From positions 1 to 64,000 of the forward strand of contig CAVRGJ010000005.1 of NCBI GenBank assembly GCA_963720705.1: a DNA stretch of 64,000 nt, in the 5' to 3' direction. Under the pieces are notes generated by a model, which was given only the letters and a program-made list of their open reading frames with translations, was not told where the DNA came from and did no database searches. The DNA comes from DASWJZ01 sp963720705. GTDB lineage: Bacteria > Pseudomonadota > Alphaproteobacteria > Rhizobiales > Afifellaceae. Position 1 is the stretch's first letter. The number at the start of each line of letters is the position of its first letter. The translations under genes were made by a program, and so were the position numbers. This document shows, piece by piece, positions 43,823 to 52,407 of this stretch.

Positions 43823-45109
43823 TTGGCGAACGAGAATGTGCTGATCGTGGACGACGACCGGGAGATCACCCGGGCGATCGAGCTTCGGCTGCGCAATGCC
43901 GGCTTCCGCACGACCACCGCCTTTGACGGCCAAGACGGACTTTCGATCACGCAGCGCGAGCCACCCGACGCGATCGTGCTCGATCTGCGTATGCCGGTGA
44001 TGGACGGCTTTGAGATGCTCGCGCGGCTGCAGAATTCCGTTCACACGCGCAACATCCCCGCGATCATCCTTTCCGCCAACTCCGCCGACCGGGCGCGCCT
44101 CAAGGCGCTACGCGGCGGCGCCACCTTTTTCGTCGAAAAGCCCTACAAGGCCCAACACCTCATCGACGCCCTCGGCGCTTGTCTGCAACGCCGGCAGGCG
44201 GCCGAAGCATCCTTTCCTTCTTCAGAGACGCGGGAGAAAAAAATGGCCATGCCGGAACCGATACGAATCCCGGAAAGCAATCGCAAGGTGCTGATCGCGG
44301 ACGACGATCCGGCCGTGGTGCGAGCACTTTCGGTGCGCTGCAAGAAGCTGGGCCTCGAGGTCGAGACGGCGGAGAACGGCCTGCAAGCCATTCTGAAGGC
44401 TTCGCGCAACCCGCCACGTCTCCTCATCCTCGACATCAACATGCCGGAGGCCGACGGCTTCCGCGTCTGCGAGTGGCTGCTCGACCCGCAACGGCCGCCC
44501 GTCGACGTGGTCATGCTGACGGGGCGCGATGATTCCGACACGCTGGTCCGCTGCAACTCGTTCGGCGCCTACTACGTGCCGAAGAACCAGGACACCTGGG
44601 CCACCATCAAGTCGATCATCGGCGAGATCCTGGATATCGACGAAAGCACGCTTGACGCCGCGACACCGCCGAGGGTGTTCGGCGGCGAAGACACGCTGAC
44701 CCGAGAAAGGCGCAACAAGATCCTGATCGTCGATGACGATGCCGACCTCGCGCGCGCGTTGGAACGGCGCCTGAAGAAATGCGGGGCGGAGACGCTGATC
44801 GCCTCGAACGGCGTCGAGGCCTATCGCCTGGCGGTCAAAGAGAGCCCGGACGCGATCATCGCCGACTATGTCATGCCGGAAGGCGGCGGCCACTACCTGC
44901 TGTGGCGGCTGAAAAGCACCGAATCGACCAAGCACATCCCGATCATCATGATCACCGGACAGACCTTCGAGGCCGGTACGGATTATTCGGTCACGCGCGA
45001 TACGACCGGTCGCTCGGGAGCGGTAAAGTTCTTCCGCAAGCCGCTCGACACGGACGCCCTGTTCCAGGAGCTCTCGCAGCACTGCGGGATTCAATATTCG
45101 CCGCGCTGA
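43823..45109 (+). CDS. Protein of three tandem receiver domains
   Basis: A 428-residue protein that consists of three complete receiver domains: about residues 5-120, 153-270 and 300-420. Each has the acidic pair (IVDDD, IADDD, IVDDD) and a phospho-acceptor (Asp54 in VLDLRMP, then LDINMP and ADYVMP), and each ends with a conserved lysine (EKPYK, YVPKNQD, RKPLD). No output domain is present. The TTG at 43823 follows GGGGGA; no better start is visible. It could collect or buffer phosphate from the two kinases upstream. Confidence 0.88.
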   Translation: MANENVLIVDDDREITRAIELRLRNAGFRTTTAFDGQDGLSITQREPPDAIVLDLRMPVMDGFEMLARLQNSVHTRNIPAIILSANSADRARLKALRGGATFFVEKPYKAQHLIDALGACLQRRQAAEASFPSSETREKKMAMPEPIRIPESNRKVLIADDDPAVVRALSVRCKKLGLEVETAENGLQAILKASRNPPRLLILDINMPEADGFRVCEWLLDPQRPPVDVVMLTGRDDSDTLVRCNSFGAYYVPKNQDTWATIKSIIGEILDIDESTLDAATPPRVFGGEDTLTRERRNKILIVDDDADLARALERRLKKCGAETLIASNGVEAYRLAVKESPDAIIADYVMPEGGGHYLLWRLKSTESTKHIPIIMITGQTFEAGTDYSVTRDTTGRSGAVKFFRKPLDTDALFQELSQHCGIQYSPR

Positions 45110-45137
45110 AGCGGACCGCTATCAAGTTGCTGAATGA

Positions 45138-45163
45138 GCCGCGGCGTCCGCCGCGGCTTTCTT
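45138..45163. terminator. Intrinsic terminator between convergent genes
   Basis: An 8-bp GCCGCGGC stem with a 4-base loop, followed by TTTCTT on the plus strand, ends the triple-receiver transcript. The opposite gene stops at 45204. Confidence 0.7.
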
Positions 45164-45203
45164 CATTCCTGGTGGGGGACGGTGGAAGTCGAGGCGGGCC
45201 GGG

Positions 45204-46421
45204 CTAGTTCGCGCTTCGCTCGATGAGTTGGCCGACGCTCATCGGCCGGCCGAAATAGTAGCCCTGACCGATGTTGCAGCCCATGCCGATCAGGGCCATG
45301 CGGTCGGCCTCGGTCTCTATCCCTTCGGCGACGCAGACGGCGCGCGAGGCCCGCGCGAGGTCGACGATGCTCTGGCAGATGCTGGCATTGACCGGGTCGG
45401 CGGCGCAATTCTGCACGAAAGAGCGGTCGAGCTTGATCTCCGAAAACGGGAATTGCTTCAGACGGGCGAACGAGGAATAGCCGGAACCGAAATCGTCGAT
45501 CGCCAGCGTCACGTTGTAGATTCTAAGCTGCACCGCTGCCTCGGCGACGGCGTCGAACTCGCGCACCGCCTCGTCCTCGGTGACCTCGATGACGAGGCCC
45601 GGCCAATCCTCGTCGCGCGGCTTGAATTCGCGAACGAGATCGGCAAGCCCGGTTCCGGTCAGCGATTTCACCGGCGAATTCACCGACAGGTGCAGATTTC
45701 GCCCGGCTCCCTTCATCACTTCCCAGTCGAGGAAGGCCTTCTTGACAACGAACTCCGTGAGCTTTCGAAGCGCCTCGACGGAGGCGCCCGGCAGAAACGA
45801 GATCGGCCCCAGAATTCCGTGGACCGGGTGGTTTACCCTGGCCAGCCCTTCCGCGCCGACCACGCGATTTCGCAGCAGGTCGACCTTCGGCTGGTAGTGC
45901 ATGTCGAGCCAGTGCGCGTCGAGCGCTTCGTCGAGCTCGATCACGGGCACGGTCGTGCGCTCTTCCACGGTGATGAACCCGCGGGCCTTGGAATCCTCGG
46001 CCAGTGTCGCTTGTCCCGCGATATCGCCGCCGGTGAAGAGCTTGCGCAAGTGCTCGGAGCGGAACGGCTTGCGCAGCGGATCGAGCATCTTCAGCCCGTT
46101 CCGCTCCCCGACCGCCTTGATGTTGTTCAGAAGCTCGGTGTCCTTGCCGCTGATGAGCTGCACCGCGCCGTTGAAGCCGGTCTGGCGCAGGATGCGGATG
46201 CCGTCGATCGCATCGGAGCGGTCGAGCGCGACATCGAGAAAGATGACCGATGGCCGGATCGTCTTGAGCGCGCCCGCCAGGGCGTCGGCGCTCGAAAGGC
46301 CGACGCTCGAAATCCCGATCTTGGAGAGCACGCGGGAGATGAGCGTGCAGATGTCCGGGTCGTCGTCGATGACGACGCACTCGAAGTGATCATCCGCAGC
46401 GATCGGGGCGAGCGAAGTCAT
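45204..46421 (-). CDS. Receiver-EAL protein (cyclic-di-GMP phosphodiesterase-type)
   Basis: A 405-residue response regulator. The receiver (about residues 15-130) has CVVIDDD, phospho-acceptor Asp63 in FLDVAL and DPLRKPFR. The EAL domain follows from about 165: YQPKVDL, EGL in place of EAL, NSPV, IEVTEDE, AIDDFGSGYSS, KLDRSFV, AEGIETE and GQGYYFGRPM. The metal and catalytic residues of an active phosphodiesterase are largely in place, so it should cleave cyclic-di-GMP. ATG 46421 follows AGGGA. It is convergent with the kinase genes; its receiver is close to that of 41379-41837. Confidence 0.92.
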   Translation of the reverse strand: MTSLAPIAADDHFECVVIDDDPDICTLISRVLSKIGISSVGLSSADALAGALKTIRPSVIFLDVALDRSDAIDGIRILRQTGFNGAVQLISGKDTELLNNIKAVGERNGLKMLDPLRKPFRSEHLRKLFTGGDIAGQATLAEDSKARGFITVEERTTVPVIELDEALDAHWLDMHYQPKVDLLRNRVVGAEGLARVNHPVHGILGPISFLPGASVEALRKLTEFVVKKAFLDWEVMKGAGRNLHLSVNSPVKSLTGTGLADLVREFKPRDEDWPGLVIEVTEDEAVREFDAVAEAAVQLRIYNVTLAIDDFGSGYSSFARLKQFPFSEIKLDRSFVQNCAADPVNASICQSIVDLARASRAVCVAEGIETEADRMALIGMGCNIGQGYYFGRPMSVGQLIERSAN

Positions 46422-46949
46422 TTCCCTGCCAACGCAATACTCCGATCGACGCGGGAGACAGCCGGAGCGCAAATGGAAGTCCGCCGGCATGGCGCTTCCA
46501 CCGGCAAAGATGCTTATTGTCCCTTAAGAAACGGTTCCTGGCCGACCGCTGGTTGCGCGACAACGTCCTGAAGGGCGGGGCAGGTGGAACTAGTGGTTAA
46601 TAATAGTCTGGCGGGCGGCGCACGCAGGGCCTTGGCCGCGCATGTAATGGCGCTCCGGCCGGTAGCGCGGCTGGATCAGGCGGAGAACGCCTTTCGGGAT
46701 GGCCTGGACAATTCTGCGAAACATCATGCTTGTGCGTGGACGAGACGCTTCCCTGTCGGTGGTCCTTATCGATACCCGCGCGATAGCTCGGAATTGTTGC
46801 CGGTTGCTTTCGTCCAGACCGCAAACAGGTTTCGTCGGCAAATTAATGCGACTGTGGTACCGCAATCACGTGGCAGCGCCCATCGTTTGATCGGCGCGGC
46901 GGTCATCCCGCGCATTGTCTTGCAAAACCGACGGCATTAGCAGTCTCGG
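46422..46949. other. 528-base intergenic stretch without a supported gene
   Basis: It separates the divergent REC-EAL and folP genes and must hold both promoters. A minus-strand frame at 46590-46865 is open but has no family resemblance. No strong hairpin or repeat was noted. Confidence 0.45.
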
Positions 46950-47861
46950 ATGGTCCTTCCCGAAGCGCCGCATGCTAGCCGGGGCGCCGCGCGCTCCGAC
47001 ATCGGCTCCCGTTTCGCCGCGATGCTGGAGACATGGCGCTCGGCCGGGCCGGCCCGCGTGCCTTTCGTCATGGGCATCGTGAACGTGACGCCCAATTCCT
47101 TCTACGACGGCGGGCGCTTCGGCGAGGTCGATGTGGCCGCGGAGCACGCGATACGGTTGGCGGGCGGGGGCGCGCATATCCTCGATATCGGCGGCGAATC
47201 GACCCGCAAGGGCGCACTCGGGGTCACTGCCGTCGAGGAGATGCGCCGCGTCCTTCCTGTCGTCGAGGCGGCGGTGGCGACGGGCGTTCCGGTCTCCATC
47301 GACACCATGAAAGCGTCCGTCGCCGAGGCGGGCCTCTCTGCCGGCGCAACGATCGTCAACGACATCCGCGGGCTGCAGGGGGACAAAGACATGGCTGCGG
47401 TCGCAGCGCGCTTTGGCGCAGGCGTGATAGCCATGCACAATCCCGCCATTCTGGGTTCCGCCGAGCCGCTGCCGGGCGACCCTGTCGCGATCTGCAGCGA
47501 CTATTTCGAACACACGCTCGACATCGCCCGAAGCGCCGGCATTCGCGAAGATCGAATCGTGCTCGATCCGGGCTTCGGATTCGGCAAATCGCCGGAGCAG
47601 AATTTCGAGCTTCTCCACCGGCTCCCCGAGCTCATCGCGCTCGGCTACCCGATCCTCGTCGGAACCTCGCGCAAATCCTTCATCGGCAAGGCGACCAGCC
47701 GCGACAATCCGAACCGTCTCGCGGGCACGCTCGCGACGAGCGTCGTCGCCGCGCTTGCCGGCGCAGCGATCGTGCGCGTCCATGACGTCGCGGAGCATGT
47801 CGAGGCGATGCGGATGGTGGCAGCGATCCTGGGGGCTCCGGCAGCGAGCTCGGCTCAGTGA
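46950..47861 (+). CDS. folP: Dihydropteroate synthase
   Basis: A 303-residue enzyme that condenses p-aminobenzoate with 6-hydroxymethyl-dihydropterin pyrophosphate in folate synthesis. Signature motifs are GIVNVTPNSFYDGG, ILDIGGESTRKGA, SIDTMKA, IVNDIRG, LDPGFGFGKSPEQN, LVGTSRKSFIG and the C-terminal RVHDV. The ATG at 46950 is used. Its TGA overlaps the GTG of folK, so the two are coupled. folB, which usually lies between them in rhizobia, is absent here. Confidence 0.95.
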   Translation: MVLPEAPHASRGAARSDIGSRFAAMLETWRSAGPARVPFVMGIVNVTPNSFYDGGRFGEVDVAAEHAIRLAGGGAHILDIGGESTRKGALGVTAVEEMRRVLPVVEAAVATGVPVSIDTMKASVAEAGLSAGATIVNDIRGLQGDKDMAAVAARFGAGVIAMHNPAILGSAEPLPGDPVAICSDYFEHTLDIARSAGIREDRIVLDPGFGFGKSPEQNFELLHRLPELIALGYPILVGTSRKSFIGKATSRDNPNRLAGTLATSVVAALAGAAIVRVHDVAEHVEAMRMVAAILGAPAASSAQ

Positions 47862-48357
47862 CACGCGCCGTGCTCGGTCTTGGCGGAAACATCGGCGACA
47901 GCCGCAAGCTGATCGCCGCGGCGATCGAGCACCTTGCCGCGAGTCCCGAATCGCGGTCGAGGCGGTTTCCGCACTCTATCTGACACCGCCCTGGGGAAAG
48001 ATCGATCAGCCGGCCTTTCTGAACGCCGCAGTCGGCATCGACACCTCGCTTGCGCCGCGTCAGCTCCTCGAAGCGATCCTCGACATTGAGCGTCAACTCG
48101 GACGCGAGCGCATCGAGCGCTGGGGGCCGCGCCGGATCGACATCGACATTCTTCTTTTCGGCTCCCTTGAGATGGACGAGCCGGGGCTGCATATCCCGCA
48201 TCCGCGCCTCACCGAGCGGGCCTTCGCGCTTGTGCCGCTCAAGGACGTGATGCCGGATGCCGTCATCGGCGGCCGCGCCATCGCCGACTGGGTCGCGGAG
48301 AGCGACAGGCAGGGAATGCAGGTCCTGGCGGCGCCAGGCTGGCACAAGCGGACGTGA
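47858..48357 (+). pseudogene. folK: HPPK (2-amino-4-hydroxy-6-hydroxymethyldihydropteridine pyrophosphokinase), frameshifted
   Basis: The protein would supply the pyrophosphorylated pterin used by FolP. Frame 1 reads AVLGLGGNIGDSRKL and stops at 47983. Frame 2 continues from about 47950 with IAVEAVSALYLTPPWG, then FLNAAVGIDT, RWGPRRIDIDILLFG and HPRLTERAFAL, all HPPK motifs, to the stop at 48357. A single missing base near 47949 (GAA where GAAA would restore the frame) splits the gene. HPPK is normally essential, so either a second copy exists or the missing base is a sequence error. Confidence 0.85.
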
Positions 48358-48374
48358 TATCCGTCTCCCCCGCG

Positions 48375-48755
48375 TCAGGAATCGTATTTCAAGTAGGAAA
48401 AGCGCGGGTCCTGCGGCGTTCCCTCAAGCGTCCCGCCTTCTTTTCCCGGCTGCCACGCGACAACCTCTTCGATCTTCGTTGCGAGCGCGAAATCCTTGTC
48501 GGTGATCCCCTTGGCTGAATGAGTCCGCAAGGCAACCTCGACCCAGGCGTAGGAGACCTTCAGATCGGGGTGGTGCCAAGCCGCTTCCGCCAGATGGCCG
48601 ACCGCGTTCACCACCATCAGCGTCGCCTTCCAGCCGGAGGTCCCGTAGCGCCGCACGATCGCGCCTTGCGAAAGCGTCCAGTGCGGCAGCTCGATCTTCA
48701 GGCGCTCGATAACCTCAGGATCGGCATAGGTGCGCTCCGGCTTGCGTTCGCTCAT
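48375..48755 (-). CDS. phhB: Pterin-4a-carbinolamine dehydratase-like protein
   Basis: A 126-residue protein with the PCD signature (HHPDLKVSYAWVEVALRTHSAKGITDKDFALA), which includes the catalytic histidines. It dehydrates 4a-hydroxytetrahydropterin and in bacteria can aid aromatic hydroxylases or other pterin chemistry. Convergent with folK, 17 bases away. The neighbourhood is a pterin/folate cluster. Confidence 0.9.
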   Translation of the reverse strand: MSERKPERTYADPEVIERLKIELPHWTLSQGAIVRRYGTSGWKATLMVVNAVGHLAEAAWHHPDLKVSYAWVEVALRTHSAKGITDKDFALATKIEEVVAWQPGKEGGTLEGTPQDPRFSYLKYDS

Positions 48756-48889
48756 CGTAGGCTCCTTCCCCGGCCTCGGCCGTTGCGGGCCGGCGCACCG
48801 CCATATTGCGGGGCGCTTGTGGGGCGCACAAGCAGGTGGCTCGCCGCCGGGCTTGACCGACCTCCCCGGTCTCGGGCACGGGAGCGGCC

Positions 48890-49597
48890 ATGCGCGGTCT
48901 TCTCTTCGACAAGGACGGAACGCTTCTCGATTTCGAGGCGAGCTGGTCGCGCGTCTATCGCGAGCTCTCCCTCGACCTTGCGCAAGGTGACAGCACTGCC
49001 GCAGAGGCCATGCTCGTCGCCGGCGGCTTCAATCCGGCGACCGGGCGCTTCCGCGCCGGTGGGGCGCTTGCGGCGGGCAACACCGTGGACATCGTTCGCC
49101 TGTGGTTCCCGACCCTCGCGGAAGCGGAAGAGGAAGCCCTCGTAGAGCGGATCGACCAAGTGTTCCTCGAGAACGGTCTGACCTGCTCGGTGCCGGTTCC
49201 CGGCCTCCGCGAGACGCTCAGTGCGCTCCACGACGCCGGCTTCGCCATGGGCATCGCCACCAGCGATGGGACCGCGGGCACGAAGGCAGCGCTCGCCGCG
49301 CTCGATATCGCGCACTTCCTTCCGCACGTCTTCGGCTACGATTCCGTCGAGCACCCAAAGCCGGCACCCGACATCGTGCACGCCTTCGCCGCGGCGACTG
49401 GCATCCCGCTCGAAGCGATCGCAGTGATCGGCGACAATCCGCACGATCTGGAGATGGCGCGCGCCGCCGGCGCGGGCGCGGCGATCGGCGTCTTGAGCGG
49501 CAACGGAGAACGAGAAGAACTGTCCCCGCTCGCCGACGTGGTGCTCGAAAGCGTCCGCGACCTGCCGGACTGGCTCAGCGCCCGGCACTCGGCTTAG
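48890..49597 (+). CDS. HAD-superfamily phosphatase, phosphoglycolate-phosphatase type
   Basis: A 235-residue hydrolase. HAD motif I is FDKDGTLLD (nucleophile Asp7, acid/base Asp9), motif II is ATSDG, motif III's Lys is in HPKPAPDI and motif IV is VIGDNPHDLEMA. The helical cap of about 70 residues between motif I and II is of Gph type. Substrate unknown. The ATG at 48890 follows GGAG. Confidence 0.85.
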   Translation: MRGLLFDKDGTLLDFEASWSRVYRELSLDLAQGDSTAAEAMLVAGGFNPATGRFRAGGALAAGNTVDIVRLWFPTLAEAEEEALVERIDQVFLENGLTCSVPVPGLRETLSALHDAGFAMGIATSDGTAGTKAALAALDIAHFLPHVFGYDSVEHPKPAPDIVHAFAAATGIPLEAIAVIGDNPHDLEMARAAGAGAAIGVLSGNGEREELSPLADVVLESVRDLPDWLSARHSA

Positions 49598-49668
49598 TCG
49601 GCGGCTATCCGCCTTGCTTCGCGGGCTGCACGCCCGTCGGTCTCGAATCGGCTCCAGCCACCTTCTCG

Positions 49669-50943
49669 CTAAAGCCGGTCGGCGATGCGGCCGCGCAAAA
49701 GGGCGAGGCTGACGAGCGGGCCGCGCAACCAGGATGCCAGGGGAAGCGGCGGGATGGCCAATGCGGTGAAGGCCGCGATGCGCTCACTGCGGCCGAGCGC
49801 AGTCTCGGCCAAGAGCTTGCCTAGGAAGGGCGCAAGCGCGACGCCTTGCCCGGAATAGCCGCCAGCCGCCCAGACCGCCGGCGCGACCTCGCGCACAAAG
49901 GGAAGGCGCGGGGCGGTCACCGAGACGACGCCGCCCCAGCCGTGCACGATCGGAACGCTGGCGAGCTCCGGATAGATCTCCGAAAGATGCGGACGCACGA
50001 ACGCGGCGATGTCGGCGGGGATGCGTCCGGCATTGCTTTCGCCGCCGCCGAAAAGGAGCCGCCCGTCGGCCATCTTGCGCCAGTAGCGCACGACGAAGCG
50101 GCTGTCGGCAGCCGCCTCGCCGCGGGGAAGGATTGTGTCGCCGGCAGCGCCAAGCGGCTCGGTCGCGACGATGAAACTGTTCAGACCGAGCATGCGGCGG
50201 CGCGTGAACCGCTCGAAGCGGCCGGAGCGTCCGTCGGTCGCCACGATGACGTGGTCGGCGCGAATATCGCCGGTCGGCGTGTGCACGACGGGACCCTGTT
50301 CGCGCCCCAACGCAAGCGCCGGCGTGCGCTCGTGGATCGTCGCGCCGAGCAAGCCTGCCGCGCGCGCGAGCCCGAGCGCGAAGCGGTAGGGATCGAGATG
50401 ACCCGCGCCGCTGTCATGGATGGCGCCGAAGAAGCGCTCCGAGCCGAGCGCCGCGACCGTCTCGTCGCGGTCGAGGAGGCGCGCCTGGTCGTAGCCGAAG
50501 CGGTCGCGCAACACGCGCACAAGCTCGTCGGCGTCCGGCATCAGCGCGGCCTTGTGCTGCGTCTCGATGACGCCGGCGCGGAGGTCGCAGGAAATCGCGA
50601 AGCGGACGATCAGCCCGCGGACGAGCGCCTTCGCTTCTTCCGCCATGTTCCAGAATTCGCGCGCGCGCTTCAGGCCGAAGTGTTGCTCAAGCCAGATCAC
50701 GTCGCGACGAAGGCCGGAATGAATCTGGCCGCCGTTCCGCCCCGAGGCGCCGCTCGCAACCCGATCCGCCTCGATGAGCACGACGTCGGCGCCGGCCTCG
50801 GCAAGATGGATCGCGGCGGAGAGTCCGGTGAAGCCGCCGCCGACGACTAAGACGTCCGCCTTGCGCGAACCGTCGAGCGGCGCGTATTCGGGGGCATCGC
50901 CTGCCGCGAGCCGGAAGAAAGACGGCGGGAAGGCGCGCGCCAT
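49669..50943 (-). CDS. puuB: FAD-dependent oxidoreductase, gamma-glutamylputrescine oxidase type
   Basis: A 424-residue DAO-family flavoprotein. The FAD Rossmann motif is VLVVGGGFTGLSAAIHLAEAG with GADVVLIEAD following, and the family segment ASGASGRNGGQ comes next. The C-terminal motif VWAAGGYSGQGVALAP is the second FAD contact. The gene is four bases downstream of a glutamine-synthetase-like gene, the PuuA-PuuB pairing of putrescine catabolism. A polyamine importer lies about 10 kb away in this window. Confidence 0.82.
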   Translation of the reverse strand: MARAFPPSFFRLAAGDAPEYAPLDGSRKADVLVVGGGFTGLSAAIHLAEAGADVVLIEADRVASGASGRNGGQIHSGLRRDVIWLEQHFGLKRAREFWNMAEEAKALVRGLIVRFAISCDLRAGVIETQHKAALMPDADELVRVLRDRFGYDQARLLDRDETVAALGSERFFGAIHDSGAGHLDPYRFALGLARAAGLLGATIHERTPALALGREQGPVVHTPTGDIRADHVIVATDGRSGRFERFTRRRMLGLNSFIVATEPLGAAGDTILPRGEAAADSRFVVRYWRKMADGRLLFGGGESNAGRIPADIAAFVRPHLSEIYPELASVPIVHGWGGVVSVTAPRLPFVREVAPAVWAAGGYSGQGVALAPFLGKLLAETALGRSERIAAFTALAIPPLPLASWLRGPLVSLALLRGRIADRL

Positions 50944-50947
50944 CAGC

Positions 50948-52354
50948 CTAGACGCTGAGCAGCAGGTACTCGCGCTCCCATGCGCTGATCACGCCCATGA
51001 AGGTCTCGTATTCGGTCTCCTTGATGGCGCGATAGGTGCGCACGAAGGTGGCGCCGAATATCTCGACCAGTTCCGGCGTAGCCTCCAGCAATCGGACGGC
51101 GTCGAGGATCGAGCGCGGGAGCGCGAAGCTCGGGTCGCGGCTCGCGCCCTCGATCGCCCGGTCAGGCTGCAGCTCCTTGACGAGGCCGAGATAGCCGCAG
51201 GCAAGCGAAGCGGCGATGGCGAGATAGGGATTGGCGTCGGAAGAGGGAACGCGGTTTTCCACGCGCCGGTTCGCCCCGTCCGACAGCGGCACACGCAGAC
51301 CGACTGTGCGGTTGTCGAAGCCCCAGCGCACGTTGATCGGCGCGCTCGTGTTCCTGACCAGGCGCCGATAGGAGTTCACGTAGGGTGCCAGCATGCACAT
51401 GACGCGCGGCAGATAGGTCTGCATGCCGGCGACGAAGTTCAGGAAGCGCGGCTCAAGCGCGTTGACGCCGCCGTCGGCGAAAATGTTGCGGCCGGTCGCC
51501 ACCTCGTTCACGGAATGGTGGATGTGCATCGCCGAGCCGGGCTCGGTGGCGATGGGCTTTGCCATGAACGTCGCGTACATCTTGTGGCGGAGCGCCGCCT
51601 CGCGGATCGTCCGCTTGAACAAGAACACCTGGTCGGCAAGCTCGACCGGATCGCCGTGGCGCAGATTGATCTCCATCTGCGCGGTGCCGTCCTCGTGGTT
51701 CAGCGTGTCGATCTCCAGCCCCTGCGCCTCGGAGAAACGGTAGATGTCGTCGAAGAGCTCCTCGAACTCGTTCACCGCGGTAATCGAATAGGCTTGGCGC
51801 GCCCGCTCCGGGCGGCCGGAGCGGCCGACCGGCGGCTCGAGCGGATAGTCCGGATCGATGTTCGGCTTGACGAGATAGAACTCCATCTCCGGCGCCACGA
51901 CCGGCTTCCAGCCGCGATCGCTATAAAGCTGCATCACCCGCTTCAGGACATTCCGCGGTGCGATCTCGAAGGGCGTCCCGTCCTTGTGGAAGGCGTCATG
52001 GAGCACCTGCGCGGTCGGGTCGCTCGCCCAGGGAACGACGGCGAGCGTCGAATAATCGGGGCGGAAGATCAGGTCGGAATCGGTGAGGCCTTCAATGAAG
52101 GCTTCCTCCTCCTCCGGATATTCGCCGGTGATGGTCTGGGTGAACATCGAGGCCGGCAAGGTCATCGGGTTGCCGCCGAAGAACTTCTCCGTCGGCATCA
52201 GCTTGCCGCGCGCCACGCCGGCCTGGTCCGGAATGATGCATTCGATGTCGTCGATGCGCCGGTCGCGGCACCATTGCCGCGCCGTCGGCTGGTCGGCCAC
52301 GCCGCGCGCCACCGGCGCGCGATCGCTCGCGAAAGGCTCTACAACTGCGCTCAT
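50948..52354 (-). CDS. puuA: Glutamine-synthetase family ligase, gamma-glutamylputrescine synthetase type
   Basis: A 468-residue ATP-dependent ligase. GS-family features include MEFYLVKPN, MEINLRHGDP, GSAMHIHHSV, the ATP region (RRLVRNTSAPINVRWGFDNR) and NPYLAIAASLACGYLG near the end. Absence of the adenylylation tyrosine region and pairing with PuuB-like oxidase favour PuuA over housekeeping GlnA. It would join glutamate to putrescine or a related amine. Confidence 0.85.
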   Translation of the reverse strand: MSAVVEPFASDRAPVARGVADQPTARQWCRDRRIDDIECIIPDQAGVARGKLMPTEKFFGGNPMTLPASMFTQTITGEYPEEEEAFIEGLTDSDLIFRPDYSTLAVVPWASDPTAQVLHDAFHKDGTPFEIAPRNVLKRVMQLYSDRGWKPVVAPEMEFYLVKPNIDPDYPLEPPVGRSGRPERARQAYSITAVNEFEELFDDIYRFSEAQGLEIDTLNHEDGTAQMEINLRHGDPVELADQVFLFKRTIREAALRHKMYATFMAKPIATEPGSAMHIHHSVNEVATGRNIFADGGVNALEPRFLNFVAGMQTYLPRVMCMLAPYVNSYRRLVRNTSAPINVRWGFDNRTVGLRVPLSDGANRRVENRVPSSDANPYLAIAASLACGYLGLVKELQPDRAIEGASRDPSFALPRSILDAVRLLEATPELVEIFGATFVRTYRAIKETEYETFMGVISAWEREYLLLSV

Positions 52355-52407
52355 AAGCGATACTTAGCCGTTTTCGGGCCGTTCGCGAAGCCGGGCCCGC
52401 GACGCCG

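Noticed and set aside
46590..46865. 91-codon frame on the minus strand between REC-EAL and folP
   Set aside because: No family resemblance or ribosome-binding site was seen, so it is not reported as a gene.
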